Below the pieces are notes generated by a model. It was not told where the DNA came from and ran no database searches. It saw only the letters and a list, made by a program, of their open reading frames with translations. From Candidatus Acidulodesulfobacterium acidiphilum (GTDB taxonomy: Bacteria > SZUA-79 > Acidulodesulfobacterales > Acidulodesulfobacteraceae): 64,000 nucleotides of DNA. The position numbers and the translations under genes were made by a program. Of this stretch, positions 42,850-51,342 are shown in pieces. The stretch lies in contig SHMQ01000002.1 in the NCBI GenBank assembly GCA_008534395.1, forward strand, positions 65,557-129,556. The letters are read 5' to 3'. How positions within the stretch are numbered: position 1 is the first letter of the stretch; each line of letters begins with the position of its first letter.

Positions 42850-43671
42850 TTATTTATTGATTTTTATAAAATGTTTAACGAATAAGCTGACTAATTCGTT
42901 AAAATCCTTTAAATTTCCTGACGAAACCATATCGGTTAAACCCTTAATTGTTGGGAATACTTTTTTACCTGGCGGCGTAATATATGAAATAAACGACGGT
43001 GTTAAATTCATTGTAGATATATTTGAATAACCGTTTTGTTTTAACATAAACACAAGCTGATTTTGTAGTTGTGTCGAAAACAGAGATTGGGTGACCATAA
43101 AACTGTCGCCACTTATCGGATTGCCAGCCACTATGAAAGAGCCACAGGCATAAGTTGCATAATTGTTTTCTATATGATAATCACAATGGTATTCAAAATC
43201 ATTATGGTTTAAGCAATAATTATTTAAAATTTTAAGGGCTTTAAACTTATTTTTACTAACATTTTCTCTAGCTAAAATTAGCGATTTAAGATATAAAGCA
43301 GATTTTAAAGCCTCTTTATATCTTTGTAAATTTTGTGTTTGATGTGTATCAATATAATAATTAATTTTTTTTATTTCTGTGTTTACGTAGTTTAAAGCTA
43401 TAGATATCATAAAAGCTCTATAATTTATCCAAGCAAGTAATTGATAAGTTTTATATCGTAAGGCTCTGTTTCCACCGGTTATAATATACTTTTTAAATGC
43501 AGGTAAAAGATTAGTTTTAAGACCTACACTTTTTACAAAATAATGATTGGTGGAGAAAAAAGTAACGTGTGGATAAGGTCTATTACTAGTTTTAATACTA
43601 TATTGAAACGCTTGAGCAGCCATCGGTATTAATAATACCGCTAAAATTAAACTTAAAATTAATTTTTTCAT
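42850..43671 (-). CDS. Secreted variable-head/constant-tail protein 1
   Basis: 273 residues with signal peptide. The C-terminal 80 residues (QSLFSTQLQNQLVFMLKQNG, then STMNLTPSFISYITPPG and GLTDMVSSGNLKDFNELVSL) are nearly the same as in the two paralogues at 44512 and 45538. The N-terminal part shares the YRAFMISIALNYVNTEIKKI region with the third. No known family. Likely periplasmic or surface. Confidence 0.7.
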   Translation of the reverse strand: MKKLILSLILAVLLIPMAAQAFQYSIKTSNRPYPHVTFFSTNHYFVKSVGLKTNLLPAFKKYIITGGNRALRYKTYQLLAWINYRAFMISIALNYVNTEIKKINYYIDTHQTQNLQRYKEALKSALYLKSLILARENVSKNKFKALKILNNYCLNHNDFEYHCDYHIENNYATYACGSFIVAGNPISGDSFMVTQSLFSTQLQNQLVFMLKQNGYSNISTMNLTPSFISYITPPGKKVFPTIKGLTDMVSSGNLKDFNELVSLFVKHFIKINK

Positions 43672-43687
43672 GATTGCACCTTTTTAT

Positions 43688-44500
43688 TTATTTATCTTTT
43701 TCTAATATATTTAGCAATTCTCTTTGATATTTTGTATTCTTTCGTTTAAGAATACTACCTAAATATGAAAAAACACCAAAAATTTGTTGGCGTAAAACTT
43801 GCAAAGCTGTTGGCGAAGAAGTTTGTTTTGTTCCAGAAAGATATTTTGTTCCATCACCTTCAGTAAAAGTTTTGTATTTAAAACGAACTGGATATCTCGA
43901 TAAACAAGTTATGTTTGGATTTATATTTTTATCAGTTAGCAAAACTAAAGCAGTTCTATATTCTGTTTTAACTACAGCCGTATACAAAGCCGTTTCATAA
44001 TGTTGCCCTTGACTATTTATATTATTATATATATTATTTAACGTTAATAATCTTTTGACAAAATTGGCGAGAGCTCTTCCATGATAGACCATAGACACTG
44101 GAATAAAATTATCTATTGGACCACTATAAAATCCTTGATATCTATAAAAATAAATTTTACATATCGGCTGTTCTGTTTTTTGTTTTACTATTTTATTATT
44201 TTTAAACAAATATTGATAATATATACATCCTTCACCTGGTTTTTGGTATTTTCCGCCTTTTACAAAATTCATTTGTCTGATTAAAAACATAATAGAAGGA
44301 CTGCCCCTATAATTTCTTAAAAGTTCTCTTAAATCGTGCATTGAAAAATGTTTATGCTTTGTAAATACTAGATAAGATAAAACTTTTAATTCTCCAGATA
44401 AAACAGGTTTTGAGACTATTTTGTTAACGGAGACCGCATTGGCTGAAACCGTAAAACCTAAAATTAAAATTAATGCTACAAAAATACTTATTTTTTTCAT
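43688..44500 (-). CDS. Secreted protein, unknown
   Basis: 270 residues. Signal peptide like its neighbours (MKKISIFVALILILGF). No constant tail. Helical C-terminus (LQVLRQQIFGVFSYLGSILK) and a Cys-containing middle. Same operon. Confidence 0.6.
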   Translation of the reverse strand: MKKISIFVALILILGFTVSANAVSVNKIVSKPVLSGELKVLSYLVFTKHKHFSMHDLRELLRNYRGSPSIMFLIRQMNFVKGGKYQKPGEGCIYYQYLFKNNKIVKQKTEQPICKIYFYRYQGFYSGPIDNFIPVSMVYHGRALANFVKRLLTLNNIYNNINSQGQHYETALYTAVVKTEYRTALVLLTDKNINPNITCLSRYPVRFKYKTFTEGDGTKYLSGTKQTSSPTALQVLRQQIFGVFSYLGSILKRKNTKYQRELLNILEKDK

Positions 44501-44511
44501 GATTATTCACC

Positions 44512-45525
44512 TTATTTATTGATTTTTATAAAATGTTTAACGAACAAATTAACCAATTCGTTAAAATCTTTTAAATTTCCTGTTGCAACCATATTGGTTA
44601 GTCCCTGGATTGTATTTAATACATATCTATCGAATGGTTTTTCATTTTCTATTATATTAGAAAACTTTGGTTTATATGGTTCTGTAATATATGATACAAA
44701 CGCAGTTGTGAGATTCATTGTTGAAGCATTTGAAAAACCGTTTTGTTTTAACATAAACACAAGCTGGTTTTGCAATTGTGTTGAAAATAGAGTTTTGGTA
44801 ATTATAAAATCATCAGGAGCATTGAAAGGAACAGTCAGCATAAAAGAACCGCTCGTATAAATGGTATATCCCATACCATTATTAGTATAGGTTGTATCAT
44901 TATAACCAACTGAACAGTTATTATGTCTTAAACAATAATTATTCATAATATTAATTGCCTTATATCTATTGTTGCCTAATAATTCTTTTTCTTTTGCTAT
45001 TGCTAATAACACTTTCCCCCTTTTTGCCGCTAATATTTTTTGTTCATCTAATTTTGCTAATGAAAATAATGGCGAATATTTAACATAATAATTGTGAAAT
45101 TTTTTATTATCTTTTATAAGTTTCATAAAATAAGAGAACATATTTAGAGTATAAGACAATCCATAAGAAGTTGCTTTATTTGTTATTTTTAAATTGGGAA
45201 CAACATTTTCAAAAAAGTTTTGTATTTCGGCTTTTTTTACCCAAAAAAAGGAACCATTAGGATAAAAATAATTATACATATACGAAGCCAAAATTTCCTC
45301 ATATTTTATTGGATATTCTCTGTTTGGATGTTCCAACATTTTTTTTGCCATACTATAAGAAAGTTTATGTTTTACTGACAAACAACCCCCTGTGTAATAC
45401 TTAGTCGTGTAATGATGTTTACTAAGTATCGGAAATTGTATAGGTTTATAATGATAAGAAGCAAAAGATTGACTTGCAAAACCTAAAATTAAAATTAATG
45501 CTATTAAAATACTTATTTTTTTCAT
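44512..45525 (-). CDS. Secreted variable-head/constant-tail protein 2
   Basis: 337 residues, signal peptide. Tail shared with 42850 and 45538. The head is unrelated in detail to the others except NRYKAINIMNNYCLRHNNC. Inserted segment KPKFSNIIENEKPFDRYVLN within the tail. Confidence 0.7.
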   Translation of the reverse strand: MKKISILIALILILGFASQSFASYHYKPIQFPILSKHHYTTKYYTGGCLSVKHKLSYSMAKKMLEHPNREYPIKYEEILASYMYNYFYPNGSFFWVKKAEIQNFFENVVPNLKITNKATSYGLSYTLNMFSYFMKLIKDNKKFHNYYVKYSPLFSLAKLDEQKILAAKRGKVLLAIAKEKELLGNNRYKAINIMNNYCLRHNNCSVGYNDTTYTNNGMGYTIYTSGSFMLTVPFNAPDDFIITKTLFSTQLQNQLVFMLKQNGFSNASTMNLTTAFVSYITEPYKPKFSNIIENEKPFDRYVLNTIQGLTNMVATGNLKDFNELVNLFVKHFIKINK

Positions 45526-45537
45526 GATTATTCACCT

Positions 45538-46527
45538 TTATTTATTTATTTTTATAAAATGTTTAACGAATAAGCTGACTAATTCGTTAAAATCCTTTAA
45601 ATTACCTGACGAAACCATATCGGTCAAACCCTGAATTCTAGATAATACTTCTTTGCCTGGCGGCGTAATATATGATACAAATGAAGTTGTAAGGTTCATT
45701 GTTGATGCGTTTGAATAACCGTTTTGTTTTAACATAAACACAAGCTGGTTTTGCAATTGTGTTGAAAATAGAGATTGTGTAATCATAAAATTGTTGCCAC
45801 TTGTCGGATCACCAGAGACCACAAAAGACCCATAATAATAAGTATAATATCCATTTTGATCGTGTTTATAGCCCTTAACTTCACAACCATTATGTCTTGA
45901 ACAATAATTATTTATAATAGCAATTGCTTTATATCTATTATTACCTAATTTCGCTTTAAATTTTTGTTCATCTAATTTATTTTTTCTTATTAAATATTCA
46001 ATAGTTTTTTCTACTTTAATAACTGGTAAATGTTTTATTATTGAAGGTTGTAAAGCAACAGATTCTTTAATATATTTTAAACCTTGTCTATATTTTTTTT
46101 CGCGTGCTAATTTTATACCTTTAAAATAAATAGAAATAGCTTTTTGTCTCGCTAAAATTTTTGATTTAAGATATAAAGCTTTTTTTAAAAAATATTTTGC
46201 TTTTGCCGAATTATTTATTTTTTTAATATCTGTATTAATATAATATAAAGCAGCTTTTGTCATATAAGATTTATAATTTATAAAAGCAAGCATTTGTAAA
46301 GCTTTATATTGTAAAATTTTGTTATTACTATTTCTAGCGTCTGCTTTTATAATAGGTAAAATGTTAATATTAATGCCTGCTCCCTTGACCATATAACCAT
46401 TTGTAGAGAAAAACACAACATGAGGATAAGGTTTATTGTTAATCTTAGCCTTATATTGAAACGCTTGAGCAGTTATCGGTATCAATAATACCGATAAAAC
46501 TAATAAACTTAAAATTATTTTTTTCAT
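45538..46527 (-). CDS. Secreted variable-head/constant-tail protein 3
   Basis: 329 residues, signal peptide ending AQAFQ. Head has the N-terminal block SKTSNRP/INNKPYPHV(T/V)FFSTN also seen in protein 1, plus an extra TPR-like stretch (GIKLAREKKYRQGLKYIKES). Same constant tail, ending VKHFIKINK. Confidence 0.7.
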   Translation of the reverse strand: MKKIILSLLVLSVLLIPITAQAFQYKAKINNKPYPHVVFFSTNGYMVKGAGININILPIIKADARNSNNKILQYKALQMLAFINYKSYMTKAALYYINTDIKKINNSAKAKYFLKKALYLKSKILARQKAISIYFKGIKLAREKKYRQGLKYIKESVALQPSIIKHLPVIKVEKTIEYLIRKNKLDEQKFKAKLGNNRYKAIAIINNYCSRHNGCEVKGYKHDQNGYYTYYYGSFVVSGDPTSGNNFMITQSLFSTQLQNQLVFMLKQNGYSNASTMNLTTSFVSYITPPGKEVLSRIQGLTDMVSSGNLKDFNELVSLFVKHFIKINK

Positions 46528-46572
46528 TTTTAATTACCTCTAATTTTAGCAAGGTTAGCTTGCTATAATATA

Positions 46573-46851
46573 CTAAAATTTTGAAAGCTGAGCAAGTTTT
46601 TTATTAATATTTTGCGTTGAAATTTTCTTTTGTATTTGCTCATTTAATTGCTTTTGTCTTTTTTCGGCTCTTTTCTTATATACTTTTTTACCGGTAAATT
46701 GATAATTAAACTCATTCCAATCCCTAGAAAAAGCAATACTTTGCTTTTTGACAATAGCGTGTTGTTTATGTTGTTGATTTTCTATATAAAAAAATATCAA
46801 GATTAAAACCGGAATAAACAATAATAATATTTTGAACCATGAACTTTTCAT
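46573..46851 (-). CDS. Small inner-membrane protein, FxRDWNxFN type
   Basis: 92 residues; N-terminal transmembrane segment (ILLLFIPVLILIFFYI), then FSRDWNEFNYQF and a charged coiled-coil tail. Homologous to the protein at 52444 (FNRDWNNFNANF), each next to a large secreted protein gene. Confidence 0.65.
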   Translation of the reverse strand: MKSSWFKILLLFIPVLILIFFYIENQQHKQHAIVKKQSIAFSRDWNEFNYQFTGKKVYKKRAEKRQKQLNEQIQKKISTQNINKKLAQLSKF

Positions 46852-46868
46852 AATTTGCCACCTCTATT

Positions 46869-47747
46869 CTATAATAGACCGCTTGTTAACATATCCGAGG
46901 CAATATCGTTTTTAATGCCATCGACCCAATTAACGGCTCTATCCCTTGTAGTATTTGAACTATAATCGCTATTTTTTCCGTATCCGATAGTAATTATATC
47001 GTTTTGACCGGCAAAATCAGCCTGAGGATTAAACCAGTCTAAACCGCCCCATGATAATTTAGGTGACCCCTCAAGCGATAAGAAAACGCCGCCGCATTTA
47101 ATATTTTTGCCGTATAAAACGCAGCTATGACTTTTTATTTCTCTTTTAATTTCTTTAAAAGAACTTTTTAACCTTTTATTTTGGTGCATAATTGCGGCTA
47201 GCAAAGAGGCTTCCGTATAAGCATAAAAAGCGTTTACCGATATATTATCGACGGAACCGCCAATATTGTTATTTAAATCGTCAAAAGTTTGAGCTATAAT
47301 TAATCCATAAGTTGCGGCACATATCATATAGTTTTTAACTTTTCTTTGATTTAATATTTTTGTTTTCATTCCTAGTTCCTGCGAATTATTCATATATTGT
47401 AAAGCGTAGGTATCTATTACCTGAACACCTGAATAATCTTTTCTGACTCCAGTCACAAAAGAGCTTAAAGTTTTAGGATTTGTAACTAAACCGCATTTTT
47501 CAAAAAAAGGAACTGTTTGCTCTAATCTTGACAAATAAGGTAAATAAAGAGAATATATAGCTAAAGTTTTTGTAAATTCTGCTTTATTTGTCATAGCCCT
47601 TTTTTGGTCTAAAGCTTGTTTTTCGGCAACTGATAAATCGGAATTTGCGGAAACCCCTACCGACATCGCAAACGCTCTGCTATCTATTATTGCTAACAAA
47701 AATAAAACAACAAAACTTGATATAATTAATATTTTTTTTATCATCAT
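46869..47747 (-). CDS. Secreted protein, unknown
   Basis: 292 residues from the ATG at 47747 (AGGTAAAA upstream). Signal peptide ending SRAFA. Two Cys in SHSCVLYGKNIKCGG and GSPKLSWGGLDWFNP; a faint parallel to the start of the protein at 51343. Ala/Leu-rich helices suggest a filament or assembly component, which is speculation. Confidence 0.6.
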   Translation of the reverse strand: MMIKKILIISSFVVLFLLAIIDSRAFAMSVGVSANSDLSVAEKQALDQKRAMTNKAEFTKTLAIYSLYLPYLSRLEQTVPFFEKCGLVTNPKTLSSFVTGVRKDYSGVQVIDTYALQYMNNSQELGMKTKILNQRKVKNYMICAATYGLIIAQTFDDLNNNIGGSVDNISVNAFYAYTEASLLAAIMHQNKRLKSSFKEIKREIKSHSCVLYGKNIKCGGVFLSLEGSPKLSWGGLDWFNPQADFAGQNDIITIGYGKNSDYSSNTTRDRAVNWVDGIKNDIASDMLTSGLL

Positions 47748-47846
47748 TTTTTTACCTATTATATTATTAATGCTAAAATAATCAAAAATGCTGACGAAGC
47801 CATAATTACCCAACCATCACACGATATTGAAAATCTTGAATAATTA

Positions 47847-47924
47847 GAATAATTATAAGGTGCAATCAATGAATTAAATATATGTGAATAATTATAAGGC
47901 GTAATCAATGAATTAAATATATGC
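47847..47924. repeat. 39-bp tandem repeat, two copies
   Basis: Two units of 39 bp (47847-47885 and 47886-47924) starting GAATAATTATAAGG, differing at three positions. They lie in the gap and the end of the 84-aa gene; the repeat supplies its stop codon. Confidence 0.7.
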
Positions 47925-48167
47925 ATTATCATTATTTACCTCTTGACGATTGCCAGCCTTTAATTTTTTAACAAAATCAATGTAAGATTTTTTACTTATT
48001 TTTTTATCTTTAATTGACTTTTGTAAGATTTCTATTTGTTTTTTTATAGATATTTTTTTGTCAATCATTAACTTTATTTCGTCTTGAAAAGATTCCAGAA
48101 AATTTTCATTTGACGTTAAAATATCTATCTCTTTTTTAATCTTTTCTTTTACTTTTTTGATATTCAT
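47913..48167 (-). CDS. Small basic coiled-coil protein
   Basis: 84 residues. First gene of the minus-strand operon, with ribosome site from the right 279-bp repeat. Heptad-like VKEKIKKEIDILTSNENF and KKISIKKQIEILQKSIKDKK. No family recognised; may parallel the 65-aa first gene of the opposite operon. Confidence 0.6.
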   Translation of the reverse strand: MNIKKVKEKIKKEIDILTSNENFLESFQDEIKLMIDKKISIKKQIEILQKSIKDKKISKKSYIDFVKKLKAGNRQEVNNDNAYI

Positions 48168-48170
48168 TAT

Positions 48171-48449
48171 TGTTCACCTTTTAATCAATTTTTTGTTTTG
48201 TTTCTATATATAGTATACAATTAAAAAGCCTGCGACCCCTTTTATCATTTAATGTTGCGGGTTTTTTAGAAATTTTAAACGGAATTACGCGGGTTTGAGG
48301 GGTGTAAATTAGGCCTATCATAGCGCAATCATTTGCGTTTGAGGTAGTTTTTTTTAATGTTTTGCCGGAAATGATAGAAAAAAAGGCTATGATAAAGATA
48401 ATGACACTTTAGTGCGTAGTGTGTGCAAATTCAATAGGCGTAAGCCTTA
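48171..48449 (-). repeat. 279-bp inverted repeat, right copy: promoter/leader
   Basis: Mirror image of 36268-36546, the same length with only about three differences. Drives the minus-strand operon starting at 48167. Confidence 0.9.
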
Positions 48450-48452
48450 TTT

Positions 48453-48956
48453 TTAATAAACAGCGCTTAAACTTTTTAAAAAATCTTTATAATCAACTTT
48501 TCTATCATCTAATAAATTTAGTATTTCGATTTTGTTAACAATTTTTGCCATATTAAATATTCTAGTCTCAATTTCTTGAAAAATATTTTGTTCTAAATCG
48601 GCTCTTAAGATTTCGTAAAAACCTCCAAGAATGTTATAACAATCAAGCTGAAATACTAAATCTTTATTGTCAAAATTATATGTTATAAAGCTGTTATCCA
48701 AAGTCTGTAAAATTTTAACAGGTTCTGTTTTAAGCAGTCTAAAATTTATTATTGATTCTTCTACTTTTTCTAAAATATTTTTAAATAAATATTCAGATTC
48801 AATTGTAAAACCTTGAGCAACCTTTTTTTCTTGTTGTTCCGATAAAAATTTCATAAAAATTAATGTTAATAAACAATTTTTTTCGCAGGGCTCGTCAAAA
48901 TTAATTTCGCTTTTTACTTCTTTTAAAATTTTTAAAATAGCTTTTTTATTTTTCAT
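48453..48956 (-). CDS. Hypothetical protein
   Basis: 167 residues from the ATG at 48956 (GAGGTG site). Helical, acidic, Cys near the start (EPCEKNCLLTLIFMKFLSEQ). It lies just upstream of the right repeat. Function unknown. Confidence 0.6.
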   Translation of the reverse strand: MKNKKAILKILKEVKSEINFDEPCEKNCLLTLIFMKFLSEQQEKKVAQGFTIESEYLFKNILEKVEESIINFRLLKTEPVKILQTLDNSFITYNFDNKDLVFQLDCYNILGGFYEILRADLEQNIFQEIETRIFNMAKIVNKIEILNLLDDRKVDYKDFLKSLSAVY

Positions 48957-49043
48957 TTTTTCCACCTCAATATAAAGTTTTTTAATGAAATATTAATACA
49001 CAAAAAAAATAAGTCAAATTAAAAACCTATAAACTCAACAATA

Positions 49044-49628
49044 TCAAAGGATTGCTGTTTTATATCTTTCACTAAACTTTAAAACTTTTAAAACGTAATG
49101 GTGGACATTATCCGTAGGATTTGTGGATGTCGGCAGATGTTTTGTTTTCAAAAAATAAAGGGCGGCGTTATAACCGGCGTTATAACCGGCTATAGCATAA
49201 GCAATTTGAGAAAAATTTTTTAAAAGAAAGCTTAAATATTCAATACCTATTCTAATATTTAATTTTTTATTGTTAATCAATTCTTCACATGAAAAGTTTT
49301 TATGCGTAATAAATAAAGCCGTTGCCGGTTCTATTTGCATTATACCGCAAGCCCCTGCCGGAGATTTTAAATATCTGCCGTTATTGCTCTCTTCCTTTAT
49401 GATTCCTTTCACTAAGGCAGGGCTTACTTTATAAATTTTAGAGTAATATTTAATATAGTTATTAACGTTATTTTTACAAGCCTTTAATAAAACATTTTTA
49501 TATTGATTTAAAGAAATAATTTTTAATGTAAATATAGTTTTTATAGGCTTTTGTTTATTATTGCTTTTAAAAAATAAACCGTTAAATAATAATATTGCCG
49601 TTATTGTAATGATTATGTATTTTGTCAT
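49044..49628 (-). CDS. Lytic transglycosylase (SLT domain)
   Basis: 194 residues from the ATG at 49628. N-terminal membrane anchor (YIIITITAILLFNGLFF). SLT motif ALVKGIIKEESNNGR with catalytic Glu, SPAGACGIMQIEPATALF, and AIAGYNAGYNAALYFL. Locally cuts peptidoglycan for assembly of a transfer apparatus. Confidence 0.88.
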   Translation of the reverse strand: MTKYIIITITAILLFNGLFFKSNNKQKPIKTIFTLKIISLNQYKNVLLKACKNNVNNYIKYYSKIYKVSPALVKGIIKEESNNGRYLKSPAGACGIMQIEPATALFITHKNFSCEELINNKKLNIRIGIEYLSFLLKNFSQIAYAIAGYNAGYNAALYFLKTKHLPTSTNPTDNVHHYVLKVLKFSERYKTAIL

Positions 49629-49633
49629 GATAA

Positions 49634-49664
49634 TAAAAAAGCCCAATAAATATCATTGGGCTTT
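49634..49664 (-). terminator. Terminator before the transglycosylase gene
   Basis: AAAGCCCAAT/ATTGGGCTTT with six T on the minus strand, directly before the SLT gene, so that gene must have a promoter close by or read-through. Confidence 0.8.
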
Positions 49665-49729
49665 AAATAATAGTTTTTGTTATTCTAGATTTTAAAAACC
49701 TGTCGTAAGTGCTGAAAGCGCGCTAGCGT

Positions 49730-49780
49730 AAGTGCTAACGAGCCGGCGGGCGCCGTCTCTAGCGCTCGCCAAGGCTTAAA
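49730..49780. repeat. GC-rich palindromic repeat, copy 2
   Basis: Contains CGAGCCGGCGGGCGCCGTCT and GCGCTCGCC, the same unit as 57860-57907 and, inverted, 33675-33714. Sits in a gap of about 200 bases with no gene. Confidence 0.6.
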
Positions 49781-49864
49781 TGAGCAAAACAATCTGACTT
49801 TTTATAGGTTCAGCAGGAAATTTTATGGGAGATAATGGAAATCCAAATAGTATATAAATCTTTT

Positions 49865-50098
49865 TTACTTAAATCCAATACCGAAATCGTTAAAATCTGA
49901 ACCGGAAGGATTACCATAGGTATCTATCCCATTTATAGTAGGTAAACCATTAGCGGGATTTACTCCGTGTTCAGTATTATCATTATCTTCAAAAGTGCTA
50001 TTATTTTCGGTAGATTTTGAGCTATTTTTTATACTCAAAATTCCTATTATTACCAACACCAATATGGGAATCGTAATAAATAATATTGAACCTATCAT
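49865..50098 (-). CDS. Small membrane protein with acidic tail
   Basis: 77 residues, AAGGAGG site. N-terminal transmembrane helix (ILFITIPILVLVIIGILSI) and an Asn/Asp/Gly-rich C-terminus. Confidence 0.6.
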   Translation of the reverse strand: MIGSILFITIPILVLVIIGILSIKNSSKSTENNSTFEDNDNTEHGVNPANGLPTINGIDTYGNPSGSDFNDFGIGFK

Positions 50099-50181
50099 TT
50101 TTTTATCCTCCTTAATTTTATATTTTATTAATTTAATTGTAAATCAGTTTTTAATATAACTTGATATTTATAATTAATTTA

Positions 50182-50397
50182 TTAAATTAAATACACTAAA
50201 ATTAAAACTAACACACTAAAACCATTAAACATTAAATTAACATCAAAATCATTATTTTTTATCTTACTTAATCTTATTTTAACCCAACCTTTATTTTTAG
50301 CTAAACCCCAATTTTTTATCGGTTTATAAACTATTCCTGCCGGAGTCCAAATATCCAACATTAAATGGGTTATTCCAACTATTAACCCCTGTATCAA
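50182..50397 (-). pseudogene. Fragment of a YdjM-type (DUF457) membrane hydrolase
   Basis: 71 codons matching only the C-terminal part of that family: ITHLMLDIWTPAGIVY (usual HLLLDxxTPxG) and a last membrane helix FNGFSVLVLILVYLI. No good start codon or ribosome site; TTG at 50397 is the only candidate. Probably a remnant, though a short functional form cannot be excluded. Confidence 0.55.
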
Positions 50398-50480
50398 AAT
50401 ATATAATAAAAATTTATGTGAAGTTTAAAGCTTGTGTTTATGGATTTAGCACACATGCCAGGCAATAGTTAAGATAATGT

Positions 50481-50720
50481 TTAGTCATCATCGTGATTCA
50501 TTGAAATAGGACAACCAATTGACATTGAGACTGGATCTGTAGTTCCCATTAGCTTATTCTTTTTTTTATCATCATCATAACCTGTAATTTTAATATTACC
50601 TTCAAGGATTTCTATTAATAGTATTAAAAACACTATTAATACAATAGCGCCAATAGATAAAAGTATCCATAAAGGCAATGTTAAAATATTATTTAAAAAA
50701 CCGTGATCATATATTGACAT
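50481..50720 (-). CDS. Small membrane protein
   Basis: 79 residues, AGGAGG site. One strong transmembrane segment (ILLSIGAIVLIVFLILLIEI) and an acidic tail ending NHDDD. Confidence 0.6.
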   Translation of the reverse strand: MSIYDHGFLNNILTLPLWILLSIGAIVLIVFLILLIEILEGNIKITGYDDDKKKNKLMGTTDPVSMSIGCPISMNHDDD

Positions 50721-50756
50721 TTTATTAACACCTCCTAAATTAAATATATTAAAAAG

Positions 50757-50890
50757 TTAGCATTGAAATTGTTCTAATCACAGTTAAATTTTGTAGTCTA
50801 TATATTTATAGTTTTATTAAAGTTTGACTACTAACCGACTATATAAATAAAAACTACGAGCATGGACAGATATTAAAATAGATATTTAAA
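50757..50890 (-). pseudogene. Decayed copy of the FxRDWNxFN membrane-protein gene
   Basis: About 130 bp are closely similar to the 5' half of the gene at 52444-52734. In frame, it keeps MLVVFIYIVG..SNFNKTINI..TTKFN, but both codons of the QQ pair, another Gln and the conserved Trp have become stops, mostly by C-to-T type changes. Not translated. Confidence 0.8.
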
Positions 50891-51140
50891 TATAATCATC
50901 TGAAGATATTTCTGTACTATCCCTACTAACATAAGAATAATCATAGTTATAACTATTAAACGGATGATCGTCGTCGTCTTCACTATAATCTACATTAAAA
51001 GGACTTTTATTATAATCTACTTTGCTATTATAATAATGTAGCATTTCTCCATTTTTTTTAGCAAAATAATTTTTTATTCTACCAATAAGTCCGAGTCCTA
51101 TCATAATTATACCTAATATTATAATTATTGTATTTACCAT
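50886..51140 (-). CDS. Small membrane protein with acidic tail
   Basis: 84 residues, GAGGT site. N-terminal membrane helix (TIIIILGIIMIGLGLIGRI), Asp/Ser/Tyr-rich cytoplasmic or periplasmic tail. Third of a set of short one-helix proteins in this stretch (49865, 50481, here). Confidence 0.6.
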   Translation of the reverse strand: MVNTIIIILGIIMIGLGLIGRIKNYFAKKNGEMLHYYNSKVDYNKSPFNVDYSEDDDDHPFNSYNYDYSYVSRDSTEISSDDYI

Positions 51141-51342
51141 TTTATTTACCTCTTAAAACTTCAGTTATAATACATAATTAAAATAAACACGCCAAAAAAC
51201 ATTAAATTATAGGCTTGGGTTACGAAAATTAAAAGCGCCGTTGCTAATTATCTAGTCGTCGCTTTTTTCCTAGTCACTCATTAACCTAATTTCTTTATAC
51301 AACCAAAAATTACAAAAGTCAAGTTATACATAATTTTTTAAC
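51141..51342. other. Non-coding gap
   Basis: About 200 bp; no gene or strong repeat recognised apart from a short AAAAGCGC..GCGCTTTT-type partial pairing near 51230-51265. Confidence 0.3.
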
